Assembly (NCBI GenBank): GCA_027063225.1
Contig: JAMOSG010000009.1
Coordinates: 1-56,515 of the forward strand
Length of the DNA stretch: 56,515 bases
Reading direction: 5' to 3'
Source: Helicobacteraceae bacterium
GTDB taxonomy: Bacteria; Campylobacterota; Campylobacteria; Campylobacterales; Sulfurimonadaceae
The notes under the pieces were generated by a model that saw nothing but the letters and a program-made list of their open reading frames with translations, was not told the DNA's origin and did not search any database. A program made the translations under genes and the position numbers. This document shows positions 46,395-54,684 of this stretch, in pieces. Numbering within the stretch: the stretch's first letter is position 1; the number at the start of each line of letters is the position of its first letter.

Positions 46395-47818
46395 ATTTGT
46401 CCTTGTATTTTTTGAATTGTATTTGTTGTACTTTTGCCATCTACAAAGTCAACAAGCTTCAGCTCACCAGCAAACTCTGTTCCGACCACCTCTTTGCCCT
46501 TGTAATCTCCACCTTTTACTAAAACATCTGGTTTTATCATCTTTATAAGCTCATAAGGAGTATCCTCCTCAAAAGGTACTACAAAGTCAACTGCTTCTAA
46601 TGCAGCAAGTAAATATGCTCTATCTTCTGCTTTATTTATTGGTCTTGTAGGCCCTTTAAGTCTACTTACTGAAGCATCAGAATTAAGACCAACAATTAAA
46701 ATATCGCCAAAACTTTTTGCAATTTGAAGATATTTTACATGCCCTACATGTAAAATATCAAAACATCCATTTGTAAATACTACACGTTTACCCTGTTGTT
46801 TTGCACGTTGTACAATTGCATCTATTTCACTAAAAGTTTTAATATGCGCATCAGATGTACTTTTATGAAGAGATGCTTCATACTCCACAATCTCATCAAG
46901 TGAAACTGTCGCACTTCCAATCTTTCCAACAACAACTCCAGCTGCAAGATTTGCAAACTCTATTGTTTCTTGAAGTGTCTTTCCACTACTTAGTGCAAAA
47001 GCAATAGAGGCAATAACAGTATCTCCAGCACCTGTTACATCAAAAACCTCTTTTGCAACTGTTGGAAAGATCTCTAACTTATCATCAAAAATTGCAATTC
47101 CATCTTCAGAAAGGGTGATTAGCGAAACTGCTAAATTACACTCACTTTTTAGTTTTAAAAGAGCCTTTTCTAAATCCTCTTTTGTATCTATTTGCATAGA
47201 AGTCGCTAACATTGCTTCTTTTTTATTTGGTGTTAAAAGGTATGCTCCACTATATTTGGTAAAATCTTCCCCTTTTGGATCAACAAATACTTTTACATTG
47301 TGGTTATTTGCCAAAGATATAATCTCTCCACAAAGTACATTTGTTAAAACACCTTTACCATAGTCTGAAAGAATAATAGAGTCAAAATTCTTAATATTTT
47401 TTGCAATATTTTCTAAAAGTTGTTTTTGAGACGCTTGTGTAATTTGCTCTTTTGACTCTTTGTCATAACGAATAATTTGCTGGTTTGTTGCAATAACACG
47501 ACTTTTTTTAGAAGTTTTTCTTCCATCTTCTTTAATAATACTAGAAGTATCTACATCAATACTATGAAGCATCTCTAAAAGCTCATGCGCTACATCATCT
47601 TCACCAATAACACTCGCAACACTTACACTACTACCTAAAACATGCAAGTTATTAATAACATTTCCAGCACCACCAAGAACAGTTGTTTCTTTAGCAATAT
47701 CTACAACTTGCACAGGTGCTTCTGGTGAAATTCTTTGACAGCTTCCCCACAAATAGTGGTCTATCATTAAATCTCCAACTACTAAAATATTTGGCTTTGC
47801 TTTTTTAAGAGTTTGCAC
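46388..47818 (-). CDS. hldE: Bifunctional heptose kinase/adenylyltransferase HldE
   Basis: HldE phosphorylates heptose 7-phosphate at C1 (N-terminal ribokinase-like domain, about 1-320, with VGDLMIDHYLWG, GGAGNVINNL and the catalytic DVTGAGDTVIAS). It then adenylates the 1-phosphate (C-terminal domain, about 340-476, with FTNGCFDILHVGHVKYLQ). The 476-residue fusion has both halves intact. It begins with GTG at 47818, 2 nt after hldD, with GAGG at a good distance. It works with GmhA, GmhB and HldD, all in this window, to make ADP-L-glycero-D-manno-heptose for LPS core. Confidence 0.95.
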   Translation of the reverse strand: MQTLKKAKPNILVVGDLMIDHYLWGSCQRISPEAPVQVVDIAKETTVLGGAGNVINNLHVLGSSVSVASVIGEDDVAHELLEMLHSIDVDTSSIIKEDGRKTSKKSRVIATNQQIIRYDKESKEQITQASQKQLLENIAKNIKNFDSIILSDYGKGVLTNVLCGEIISLANNHNVKVFVDPKGEDFTKYSGAYLLTPNKKEAMLATSMQIDTKEDLEKALLKLKSECNLAVSLITLSEDGIAIFDDKLEIFPTVAKEVFDVTGAGDTVIASIAFALSSGKTLQETIEFANLAAGVVVGKIGSATVSLDEIVEYEASLHKSTSDAHIKTFSEIDAIVQRAKQQGKRVVFTNGCFDILHVGHVKYLQIAKSFGDILIVGLNSDASVSRLKGPTRPINKAEDRAYLLAALEAVDFVVPFEEDTPYELIKMIKPDVLVKGGDYKGKEVVGTEFAGELKLVDFVDGKSTTNTIQKIQGQIC

Positions 47819-47820
47819 TG

Positions 47821-48840
47821 CTATTTTACCTCTGTTTCATACACACGTTTAATCTCAGAAATATAATCTGCAATTCCATCTTCCATCGTATAAGCTGGTT
47901 TATAATCTAACATATATTTAGTTACTTCAATATCTGCTTCTGTAAAGAATTGGTAACTTCCAATGTATGGATTTGGGATATACTCACACTCATAGTTTGT
48001 TCCCAACTCTTTTTGTAAAATATCTACAATATCTTGAAAACTACGAGCTTTTCCTGTTCCGACATTATAAATACCACTCTTTTTAGGGTGCATAGCTTTA
48101 ATATTTGCTTGAATAATATCTTCAATGTAAATAAAATCACGTAAAATTTTATCGCTCCCTTCAAAAAGGCGTGGATTTTTTCCAGCTAAAAGCTGATGAC
48201 CAAATTGTAAAACCATTGATGCAGTTGTATTTTTAAAAAATTCATGTGGACCATAAACATTAAAATAACGAAGCCCAACAATAGAGATATCAACTTTTTT
48301 CATATAACTACGACTTAAATGATCCATTGAGAGTTTAGAAAAACCATAAACATTTTGTGGAGATTCATTGCCAACTGTTTGAGGAGATGGTGCATCACCA
48401 TAAGTTGCTGCTGAAGAAGCATAAATCATATTTGCACCATGTTTAATAGCAAGTTCAAGTAAATCTTTATAAGCATTTACATTTGTTTTTATCATTAAAT
48501 CTTGTTCAAGTGCTGTTGTATCGGAAATTGCAGCTTCATGAAAAATATAATCAAAACGATAATTCTGCTCCAAATGTTTTAAAAGCTCTTTATCGTTAAT
48601 ATCTCCACTTATCACCTCTCCAGTAAAGCCTAAAAGATTTTTAAAATGTCCAAAACTTTTTAAATTTCCATTAGAGAGAGTCTCTCCGCTTCTAAACAAA
48701 TCTAAAACAACCACCTTTGCCTTTGGATGGTTGTTCTGAAAATAAAATGCCAAATTGGAACCAATAAACCCTGCTCCACCCGTTATTAAGATTGTTTTAT
48801 GCTCTAAATCATCGTCAATGTATCTCATATTCACACCCAT
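47821..48840 (-). CDS. hldD: ADP-L-glycero-D-manno-heptose-6-epimerase
   Basis: The last step of ADP-heptose synthesis, an NADP-dependent short-chain dehydrogenase. ITGGAGFIGSNLAFYFQ binds the cofactor. ASSAATYG and VYGFSKLSMD contain the Ser and the Tyr-x-x-x-Lys catalytic pair. Length 339 is normal. The first ATG is at 48840; an ATG at 48828 is an alternative, since neither has a strong ribosome site. First gene of the hldD-hldE-yfaZ unit. Confidence 0.94.
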   Translation of the reverse strand: MGVNMRYIDDDLEHKTILITGGAGFIGSNLAFYFQNNHPKAKVVVLDLFRSGETLSNGNLKSFGHFKNLLGFTGEVISGDINDKELLKHLEQNYRFDYIFHEAAISDTTALEQDLMIKTNVNAYKDLLELAIKHGANMIYASSAATYGDAPSPQTVGNESPQNVYGFSKLSMDHLSRSYMKKVDISIVGLRYFNVYGPHEFFKNTTASMVLQFGHQLLAGKNPRLFEGSDKILRDFIYIEDIIQANIKAMHPKKSGIYNVGTGKARSFQDIVDILQKELGTNYECEYIPNPYIGSYQFFTEADIEVTKYMLDYKPAYTMEDGIADYISEIKRVYETEVK

Positions 48841-48905
48841 AATTGATTTTTATTGATAATATAATACCTTTAAAATCATTAACTAATATTTAAGAATCAA
48901 ACCTA

Positions 48906-48911
48906 TATAAT
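48906..48911 (+). promoter_or_regulatory. Candidate -10 of the cytochrome c gene
   Basis: TATAAT at 48906-48911 lies 32 nt before the ATG at 48943. A TTAACT further upstream (48879) is too distant for a standard -35. TAAGGAA at 48931-48937 is the ribosome site. Confidence 0.5.
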
Positions 48912-48942
48912 GCTAAGCGAAACTTTATTTTAAGGAAATACA

Positions 48943-49230
48943 ATGAAAAAAATCGTAATCGCTTCTGCTGCTACTTTAGCTTTAGCTACTGCTGCAATGG
49001 CAAATGTTAATGCTCACGCTTGTGCTGGTTGTCATGGTGCACACTTTGAAAAACACGCTCTTGGTAAATCTAAAGTTGTTTCTGAAATGACTCATGCAGA
49101 AATCGCTACTGCACTTAAAGGTTACAAACACGGTACTTACGGTGGACCAATGAAAGGTGTTATGAAAGGTCAAGTAGCTAAATATTCTGACCACGATTTA
49201 GAAGCTTTCGCTCAAACTATCGGTAAATAA
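48943..49230 (+). CDS. Periplasmic monohaem cytochrome c (c553-like)
   Basis: A 95-residue precursor with a signal peptide (about 1-20, ATAAMA before the cut) and one haem site CAGCH (residues about 28-32). A C-terminal Met-containing stretch GGPMKGVMKG likely supplies the axial Met. The pattern FEKHALGKSKVV closely resembles Helicobacter cytochrome c553, the electron donor to cbb3 oxidase. It is monocistronic, convergent with ccoS/ccoI and followed by a strong bidirectional terminator. Confidence 0.9.
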   Translation: MKKIVIASAATLALATAAMANVNAHACAGCHGAHFEKHALGKSKVVSEMTHAEIATALKGYKHGTYGGPMKGVMKGQVAKYSDHDLEAFAQTIGK

Positions 49231-49243
49231 TTACCTCTTTTTC

Positions 49244-49267
49244 AAGCTACCCTTTTTTGGGTAGCTT
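49244..49267. terminator. Bidirectional terminator between cytochrome c and ccoS
   Basis: AAGCTACCC (49244-49252) and GGGTAGCTT (49259-49267) form a perfect 9-bp stem with a T6 loop, between convergent genes ending at 49230 and 49274. The GC content is high for this genome. Confidence 0.85.
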
Positions 49268-49273
49268 CCTTAA

Positions 49274-49501
49274 CTACTCTGGTTTATATTCTCTTTGTTT
49301 TTTCTTTTTCAACTCCTCTTTTTTCTTTTCTTGCATAGCTGCATCGTTTAGATCTTCAACACCATCAAATTTTACAGCATTTAAGAACTTCTCTTCATCA
49401 TCAAATTGACCATTTTTTACTGCCCATAAAAATGCTATAAGTGCTACTCCACCTAAAAAGATAGAAGCACCAAGCATCATAGCAACTATACCATTATCCA
49501 T
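49274..49501 (-). CDS. ccoS: cbb3-type cytochrome oxidase assembly protein CcoS
   Basis: A 75-residue protein with one N-terminal membrane helix (about 6-27, with the family pattern of GASIFLGGVALIAFLWAVKNGQFDD) and a charged tail rich in Lys and Glu. The WAVKNGQFDD motif just after the helix is diagnostic of CcoS, which helps insert haem and copper into cbb3 oxidase. It overlaps ccoI by 1 nt. Confidence 0.92.
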   Translation of the reverse strand: MDNGIVAMMLGASIFLGGVALIAFLWAVKNGQFDDEEKFLNAVKFDGVEDLNDAAMQEKKKEELKKKKQREYKPE

Positions 49502-51891
49502 TACTTACTCCATTTATAACGTATTCGCATTGAGTTTCCAACAACAAGTAGTGAACTTAAACTCATAGAAATTGCAGCTACAAGCGGTATAACATACCCA
49601 GCTATTGCAAGAGGGATTGTTAAAGCATTATATACAAGTGAAATTGCAAAGTTTTGCTTAATAAGATCAAATGTTGTTTTTGCAATTTTAAGAGATTCTA
49701 ACAAGGATTTTAAAGAATCATCTAAAAGTACAACATCTCCAACCTCAATAGCCACATCACTACCACTTCCCATAACAATTCCAATATCAGCCTGAGCAAG
49801 TGCTAAAATATCATTTACACCATCACCAACCATCACAACCACTTTACCATCATTTTGTAGTTGTGTTAGTTTTTCTAATTTATCTTCAGGGGAAAGCTCA
49901 TAAAAAACTTCGCTTATGCCAACTTCATTTGCAACACGCATAGCACTTTTTTGATGATCTCCTGTAAGCATCATCACCTCTATACCTTTTTGTTGCAATG
50001 TGTTTACTAACTCTTTGGCATCATCTTTAATTCTATCTTGAAGTTCAAAAGTTGCTACTATTTTTTTGTTTATAGCAAAGAAAAAGAGTGTGTTTTCACT
50101 TTTATACTCATACGCTAGTCCCATCTCTTGCATCAGTTTTGCATTACCACCTAAGAGTTCAACACCTTTTTTGTACGCTACAATTCCACGTGCCTGAAGT
50201 TGTTTGTATTCATCAAACACAACTTCATTTTGAGGTTTTTCTAAAACTTTTTTCACCCCTTGTGCTACTGGATGGTTAGAGAGTTTAACAAGGGAATATA
50301 AAAGTCCCTCATCATAACCTATATCTATATCTTGTTTTACAACTTCAGGTTTTCCATATGTGAGTGTTCCTGTTTTATCTAAAAGGACAACATCTGTTTT
50401 TGCCATAGTTTCAAGTTGCGCTGCTTCTTTAAAGAGTATTCCCCTTTTTGCACCAAGACTAAGACCAACAAGTGTTGCAACAGGTGTTGCGAGTCCAAGT
50501 GCACATGGACAGGCTATTACAATAACTGCAATTGCTATCATAAAAGAGTGCTCAAATCCATATCCACTTAAATACCAACCAAAAAATGTTGCAAAAGAGA
50601 GTGTTAAAATTGCAGTTGAGAAATGTTCTGAGAGTTTATTTGCAAGTTGTTCTATCTTTGGTTTTTTATTAATTGCATTTTCAAGTAAAGAAACTAAAGC
50701 AGAAAGTGTAGAATGTTCAAAGTCTTTAGATGTTCTAAAGTGTACATCTGCATCTATACTTAATGTTCCACTAATAACGCTATCGCCAACTTTTTTAAAT
50801 ATTGGCTCACTCTCACCTGTGAGGTTCGATTCATCAAAATTCCCCTCACCTTTTATTATTTCACCATCTAAAAGTACCTTTTCTCCAGAAGAAACAACAA
50901 CAATATCCCCAACTTTTACATCATCAAGCTTTATAGAGTGCATCTCACCATCTCTTAAAACTCTAGCCTCCGTTGGAAGTTGTTTTGTAATAGCATCAAG
51001 AGTATCAGTTGCACTTTTTTTACTTAAAACCTCTAAAAACTTACCTATTAAAACAAAAGTAATAATCATACTCACCGAATCAAAGTAAGCTTCCCCATGT
51101 TCTGTAATGGTGATGTATATAGAGTAAAAATAAGTTAGCGTAGCCCCAGTTGCTACAAGTAGGTCCATATTTATAACACGGTTTTTTAAACCATAATATG
51201 CTCCACGAAAAAAAATCCAACCACTATAAAAAAGTACAGGAGTTGCTAAAACACCCTCTGCAATATTTAAAATAGTTTTCATCTCTTGTTCAATTCCACT
51301 AAAGTACCCAGCATACTGAGCAACTGCTATCCACATAACATTCATAGCAGCAAAAAGGGCAACAGAGATTCTTAGATAATAATCTTTTCTTTGCTTATTA
51401 GCACTTGCTTCTTGAAGTGAAGCATCATAAGGGTACGCATTATAACCAATAGCACGAATCATATCTATAATTTGTGAGAGTTTTACAATATCATCATCCC
51501 AAATAATTTGAGCTTTATTGTTTGTAAAATTGATGTTTGCTTCAATAACACCTTCCATTTTATGCAATGCTTTTTCATTTAACCATACACAAGCAGAACA
51601 GTGAATACCCTCTATAATTAAAGAAACTTCACTAAAACCCTCTTTTGTTGTTTTTACAAACTTCTCATAAAAAGCTGGAGCATCAAAGTTAGAAGAATCT
51701 TCATATTGTTGTGTTGGAGGTGCTAGTTTTGTATCTCCCACTTTTTCATAAAAGCTATCCAACCCTTCATCACTTAAAAGATGATACACCCCTTGACAAC
51801 CATTACAACAAAAGTAATGCTCCCCATCTTGTATCATCACATCTTTACTAAACTCTAAATGACAATGTGTACATGCTATTTTTTCAGACAA
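49501..51891 (-). CDS. ccoI: CcoI-type copper-translocating P-type ATPase
   Basis: A P1B-type ATPase that delivers copper for cbb3 oxidase assembly. Order: N-terminal Cys-rich zinc-finger-like part (CTHC, CCNGC), a heavy-metal domain with GIHCSACVWL (about 94-103), membrane helices, the actuator, the ion motif ACPCALG, phosphorylation site DKTGTLT, and GDGVNDILALAQ. Length 796 and the N-terminal cysteines fit CcoI (FixI). The start is TTG at 51891, after AAAGGTG. It lies in the gmhA-gmhB-asparaginase-rpn-ccoI-ccoS series, 13 nt after the Rpn gene. Confidence 0.92.
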   Translation of the reverse strand: MSEKIACTHCHLEFSKDVMIQDGEHYFCCNGCQGVYHLLSDEGLDSFYEKVGDTKLAPPTQQYEDSSNFDAPAFYEKFVKTTKEGFSEVSLIIEGIHCSACVWLNEKALHKMEGVIEANINFTNNKAQIIWDDDIVKLSQIIDMIRAIGYNAYPYDASLQEASANKQRKDYYLRISVALFAAMNVMWIAVAQYAGYFSGIEQEMKTILNIAEGVLATPVLFYSGWIFFRGAYYGLKNRVINMDLLVATGATLTYFYSIYITITEHGEAYFDSVSMIITFVLIGKFLEVLSKKSATDTLDAITKQLPTEARVLRDGEMHSIKLDDVKVGDIVVVSSGEKVLLDGEIIKGEGNFDESNLTGESEPIFKKVGDSVISGTLSIDADVHFRTSKDFEHSTLSALVSLLENAINKKPKIEQLANKLSEHFSTAILTLSFATFFGWYLSGYGFEHSFMIAIAVIVIACPCALGLATPVATLVGLSLGAKRGILFKEAAQLETMAKTDVVLLDKTGTLTYGKPEVVKQDIDIGYDEGLLYSLVKLSNHPVAQGVKKVLEKPQNEVVFDEYKQLQARGIVAYKKGVELLGGNAKLMQEMGLAYEYKSENTLFFFAINKKIVATFELQDRIKDDAKELVNTLQQKGIEVMMLTGDHQKSAMRVANEVGISEVFYELSPEDKLEKLTQLQNDGKVVVMVGDGVNDILALAQADIGIVMGSGSDVAIEVGDVVLLDDSLKSLLESLKIAKTTFDLIKQNFAISLVYNALTIPLAIAGYVIPLVAAISMSLSSLLVVGNSMRIRYKWSK

Positions 51892-51904
51892 TTTTTTAAC
51901 ACCT

Positions 51905-52819
51905 TTACTCTATTAAACTTTTAATCTCATCGATACTTAAGTCTGTTATAAGAGAGATAGTTTCTAAATCTAACCCTTGCTTTAAAGATTTTTTAGCAAG
52001 TTCCTCTTTAGCCTTTTTTTCACCCTCTACAATTCCCTGTTCAAGTCCTTGTTCAAGGCCTTGTTCTAAACCTTTTTGAAGTCCTTTTTCAAGACCTTTT
52101 TGAATGCCCTTCTGCTCCGCAGTTTTTAAGGCATTAATCTCATCAAACTCTTTAAGAGCCATATATTCATAAACTTTTAACTCCTCTTCATCCCAAGAAG
52201 TTTGTTTTGCAACTTCAAAAGCTTCTTTAAATTCTTCTAAATTTTCATACTCTTTTGGAATAAGTGTTAAATCTTGAGCATATTTTATAAAAAATATCCA
52301 CTTATCCAATACTGTTTGAAGCTCTTCTAACTTTTTATGAAACTTTGGTAACTCTATAAACGTAAACTCAAAATCATCTAAATCTTGTTTTGCAGTTTCT
52401 TGATTAATAATAAGATGTCTTGATATAAAGTTTTCTCCACTAAATATTTCAAAGTTTACAATCCCTATAAAATAGACTTTCTTAAGTTTTGTATAATCAT
52501 TCCCTTTTGGTAACTGCTCTACATAAGCTTTTGAAGTATAAAATAAAGAGCGTTTTGTAAAATTGCCTAAATCTTTTCTTTGCATCTCAACAATAAACTT
52601 AACACCCTCTTTGTTTGTTGCATATATATCTAAAATAGTCTCTTTAAGTTCAGGGATTTTTGGTACTTGGTAAGGGTTTGCTAACTCTACATCCACAATT
52701 ATTTTTGCACCTGTAAAATTTAAAACAGAATTTAAAAAAGAGATAAGTATCTTTTTATGTTTTGTATTACCAAAGATTTTTTTAAATGCTAAATCATTTT
52801 TTGGATCTGCAAATTTCAT
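51905..52819 (-). CDS. Rpn family PD-(D/E)XK nuclease with tetrapeptide repeat tail
   Basis: A 304-residue member of the PDDEXK transposase-like Rpn family. The nuclease core is at the N-terminus: FAFKK-like DLAFKKIFG, then D64 in ILDIYA and E78/Q80 in FIVEMQRKD, the usual D-(E/Q)xK site with Gln. Residues about 238-262 are imperfect GLEQ/KGLE tetrapeptide repeats, followed by a polar C-terminus. Rpn proteins promote recombination and some give phage defence, with C-terminal intragenic partners reported. It overlaps the asparaginase-like gene by 4 nt, which is odd company for it. Confidence 0.87.
   Translation of the reverse strand: MKFADPKNDLAFKKIFGNTKHKKILISFLNSVLNFTGAKIIVDVELANPYQVPKIPELKETILDIYATNKEGVKFIVEMQRKDLGNFTKRSLFYTSKAYVEQLPKGNDYTKLKKVYFIGIVNFEIFSGENFISRHLIINQETAKQDLDDFEFTFIELPKFHKKLEELQTVLDKWIFFIKYAQDLTLIPKEYENLEEFKEAFEVAKQTSWDEEELKVYEYMALKEFDEINALKTAEQKGIQKGLEKGLQKGLEQGLEQGLEQGIVEGEKKAKEELAKKSLKQGLDLETISLITDLSIDEIKSLIE
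52034..52110 (-). repeat. 12-bp imperfect tandem repeats in the Rpn gene
   Basis: About six copies of a 12-bp unit near TTCAAGNCCTTG encode the tetrapeptides Gly-Leu-Glu/Gln-Lys/Gln. Because the unit is 12 bp, copy-number change would keep the frame and alter only linker length. Confidence 0.85.
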
Positions 52820-53313
52820 TCTGTACCCTCTAAATACAATTCAAATTTTCCATCACTATGATTTTTTACTATTTTATCCCACGGTGCAATATAGCCACTC
52901 ATACAAATATAAACACCATTTTGAGGTTTTGCTTTTAAAAATCCTATTGCCATTCCAAGGTTTAGTGTTGCTTCTACTTTATCTATCTCAAATGGTTTCA
53001 TTGCTCCTACTAAAACAATCACTCTATCTTCAAAAATAGTATCTAAAAACTCTGCTGTTTTATCCATTGTATCTGTTCCATGCACTAAAACAAACTCTTT
53101 ATCTTGTGAGTGAGCTATGATATTTGCTATCATTTTTCTATCTTCACTCTCCATCTCTAAACTATCTTTATAAACAACACCTGCTAAATCGTAACTATCT
53201 TCATAGGTTTGTAAAATTTGCTCTATTGCGTCATTATTGTATGGAACTTCTAATTCACCATCAATTTTATTATATATTTTATTAAATGTTCCACCACTAT
53301 TTAAAATTAACAT
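52816..53313 (-). CDS. Asparaginase N-terminal domain protein
   Basis: This 165-residue protein matches only the N-terminal domain of L-asparaginase. The first catalytic Thr segment NSGGTFNK (about 6-13), the VLVHGTDTMDKTAEFL loop with the second Thr and Asp (about 92-107), and a VGAMKP motif are present. The C-terminal half, which completes the intersubunit active site in the usual 330-residue enzymes, is missing, and no remnant follows because the next gene starts in a 4-nt overlap. It may act on another amide, or in a complex. Similar short forms occur in relatives. Confidence 0.75.
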   Translation of the reverse strand: MLILNSGGTFNKIYNKIDGELEVPYNNDAIEQILQTYEDSYDLAGVVYKDSLEMESEDRKMIANIIAHSQDKEFVLVHGTDTMDKTAEFLDTIFEDRVIVLVGAMKPFEIDKVEATLNLGMAIGFLKAKPQNGVYICMSGYIAPWDKIVKNHSDGKFELYLEGTE

Positions 53314-53316
53314 TCT

Positions 53317-53832
53317 TTACTCTCCAATAATTTCACGTAGATTTTTTACAATTTTTGTAGCATTTGAAGTTGTAATTTCATTTGAAAAGAGGTATGTTTT
53401 TAAGACTCCAGCATTGTGTGCAGCTTCTATATCTCGTTCTTTATCTCCCACTAACAAAGAGTTTTTTAAATCTACGTTAAACTCTTTTTGTGCATCTAAA
53501 AGCATTCCAGGTTTTGGTTTACGACAACTACACTCCCCAGTGATTTTTGGATGATGAGGACAAAAGTATGTTTTTGTAATTGTTATACCATTTTTTAAAA
53601 ACTCTTGTTGCATAAAAGCAGTAAGCTCTAAAAACTGCTCTTGTGTATAATACCCTCTTGCAATACCAGACTGATTTGTCACTACAAAAATTAAATAATC
53701 TTTTTGTATAAAGTATCTACAAAGTTCAAAGATTCCATCTATAAATTCAAAATCCTCTTTTTTATAGAGATAGTTTTTTTCTACATTAATAACACCATCT
53801 CTATCTAAAAAAAGAGCTTTTTTAGATTCCAT
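53317..53832 (-). CDS. gmhB: D-glycero-beta-D-manno-heptose 1,7-bisphosphate 7-phosphatase
   Basis: A HAD-family phosphatase of 171 residues. The nucleophile motif FLDRDGVINV (D10, D12), VTNQSGIARGYYTQEQF and the zinc loop with CPHHPKITGECSCRKPKP are specific for GmhB. LLVGDKERDIEAAHNAGV is HAD motif IV. It removes the 7-phosphate before adenylation by HldE. It overlaps gmhA by 11 nt. Confidence 0.95.
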   Translation of the reverse strand: MESKKALFLDRDGVINVEKNYLYKKEDFEFIDGIFELCRYFIQKDYLIFVVTNQSGIARGYYTQEQFLELTAFMQQEFLKNGITITKTYFCPHHPKITGECSCRKPKPGMLLDAQKEFNVDLKNSLLVGDKERDIEAAHNAGVLKTYLFSNEITTSNATKIVKNLREIIGE

Positions 53833-54406
53833 CGCTAAATAACTCTTTTTCTATAATATCACATAAAATATGCCCAATTAAAATATGACTCTCTTGAATA
53901 CGTGGTGTTTGGTTTGATGGTACAATTAAAGCAATATCCGCCATTTTTGCCATCTCTCCACCATCTTTTCCAACAAGCGCTACAGTTGTAATACCTTTTT
54001 GTTTTGCAACTTCAAAAGCTTTTACAAGATTTTGTGAATTTCCACTTGTAGATATTCCAATAAACAGATCCCCCTCTTGCCCCATCCCAGAGAGTTGACG
54101 TGAAAAGATTTGGTCATACCCATAATCATTTCCAATAGCAGTAAGATTTGAAGTATCTGTTGTAAGTGCAAGAGAAGGGATAGAATCTCTATCAAAACCG
54201 TAACGTCCAACAAGTTCAGCTGCAATATGTTGTGCATCTGCTGCACTTCCACCATTTCCAGCTAAGATTGTTTTTTTACCATCTTTATAAAGTGCGACAC
54301 ACCTCTTTGCAACATCTTCTATTTTTGCTAAAAGGGCATCATCTTCATAAAGTTTTTGTTTTGTTTGGTAAGAGTCTTTAATTTGTGCTTGTATATATGC
54401 TTTCAT
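53822..54406 (-). CDS. gmhA: Sedoheptulose 7-phosphate isomerase
   Basis: GmhA makes D-glycero-D-manno-heptose 7-phosphate, the first step of ADP-heptose synthesis. The SIS domain shows AGNGGSAADAQHIAAEL (about 48-64), FIGISTSGNSQNLVKAF and a final HILCDIIEKELF with the conserved metal/catalytic His. Length 194 is normal. It heads the gene series gmhA-gmhB-asparaginase-rpn-ccoI-ccoS and has its own promoter inside an inverted repeat. Confidence 0.95.
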   Translation of the reverse strand: MKAYIQAQIKDSYQTKQKLYEDDALLAKIEDVAKRCVALYKDGKKTILAGNGGSAADAQHIAAELVGRYGFDRDSIPSLALTTDTSNLTAIGNDYGYDQIFSRQLSGMGQEGDLFIGISTSGNSQNLVKAFEVAKQKGITTVALVGKDGGEMAKMADIALIVPSNQTPRIQESHILIGHILCDIIEKELFSDGI

Positions 54407-54417
54407 ATCATTTATTC

Positions 54418-54485
54418 CTATGAAATAGTTTAATGTTATGATAACATATTTAAAGTAATAGTATAGAAAAAGAACTATTTCATAG
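54418..54485 (-). promoter_or_regulatory. gmhA upstream region: 13-bp inverted repeat, nested palindrome and promoter
   Basis: CTATGAAATAGTT (54418-54430) and AACTATTTCATAG (54473-54485) are perfect complements 42 nt apart. Inside lies the 15-bp palindrome ATGTTATGATAACAT (54433-54447). A minus-strand promoter TTAACT (54489-54484), 18 bp, TATACT (54465-54460) overlaps the distal arm. The proximal arm touches the AGGA ribosome site of gmhA. The palindrome would be at or just after the start site, as for a repressor operator. Confidence 0.6.
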
Positions 54486-54681
54486 TTAAAGATTTTTGTT
54501 TTTCTACCTCTAATATATCGTGTGAAAAAGAGGTAGAACTTAAAATATTATCTATTTTTTTTCTCTCTTGACTACAAGCACTTAATACAAATATACTCAT
54601 AATAATTAATAATAAAGAAAATAATTTTAAGATAGAGTGACTTAATATTATGATAGGGTTTAAACAATAGTGAATGTTCAA
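54475..54681 (-). CDS. Possible small lipoprotein, doubtful
   Basis: A 68-residue frame with a hydrophobic N-terminal part (about 15-34) and a lipobox-like LSAC at 33-36, then a polar tail. The only usable start is a TTG at 54681, which falls in the T-rich end of the hsdS terminator hairpin and has no Shine-Dalgarno sequence. The stop is inside the gmhA inverted repeat. The lipobox is suggestive, but expression is not supported. It may be a decayed gene at the border of the restriction island. Confidence 0.3.
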   Translation of the reverse strand: MNIHYCLNPIIILSHSILKLFSLLLIIMSIFVLSACSQERKKIDNILSSTSFSHDILEVEKQKSLTMK

Positions 54682-54684
54682 TAA

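Noticed and set aside
50360..51088. 242-residue plus-strand frame inside ccoI
   Set aside because: The minus-strand frame holds all P-type ATPase motifs here; the plus frame has no recognisable domain or ribosome site.
52816..53313. Asparaginase gene broken by frameshift
   Set aside because: No C-terminal asparaginase sequence exists in any frame downstream; the Rpn gene starts in a 4-nt overlap, so the short form looks native.
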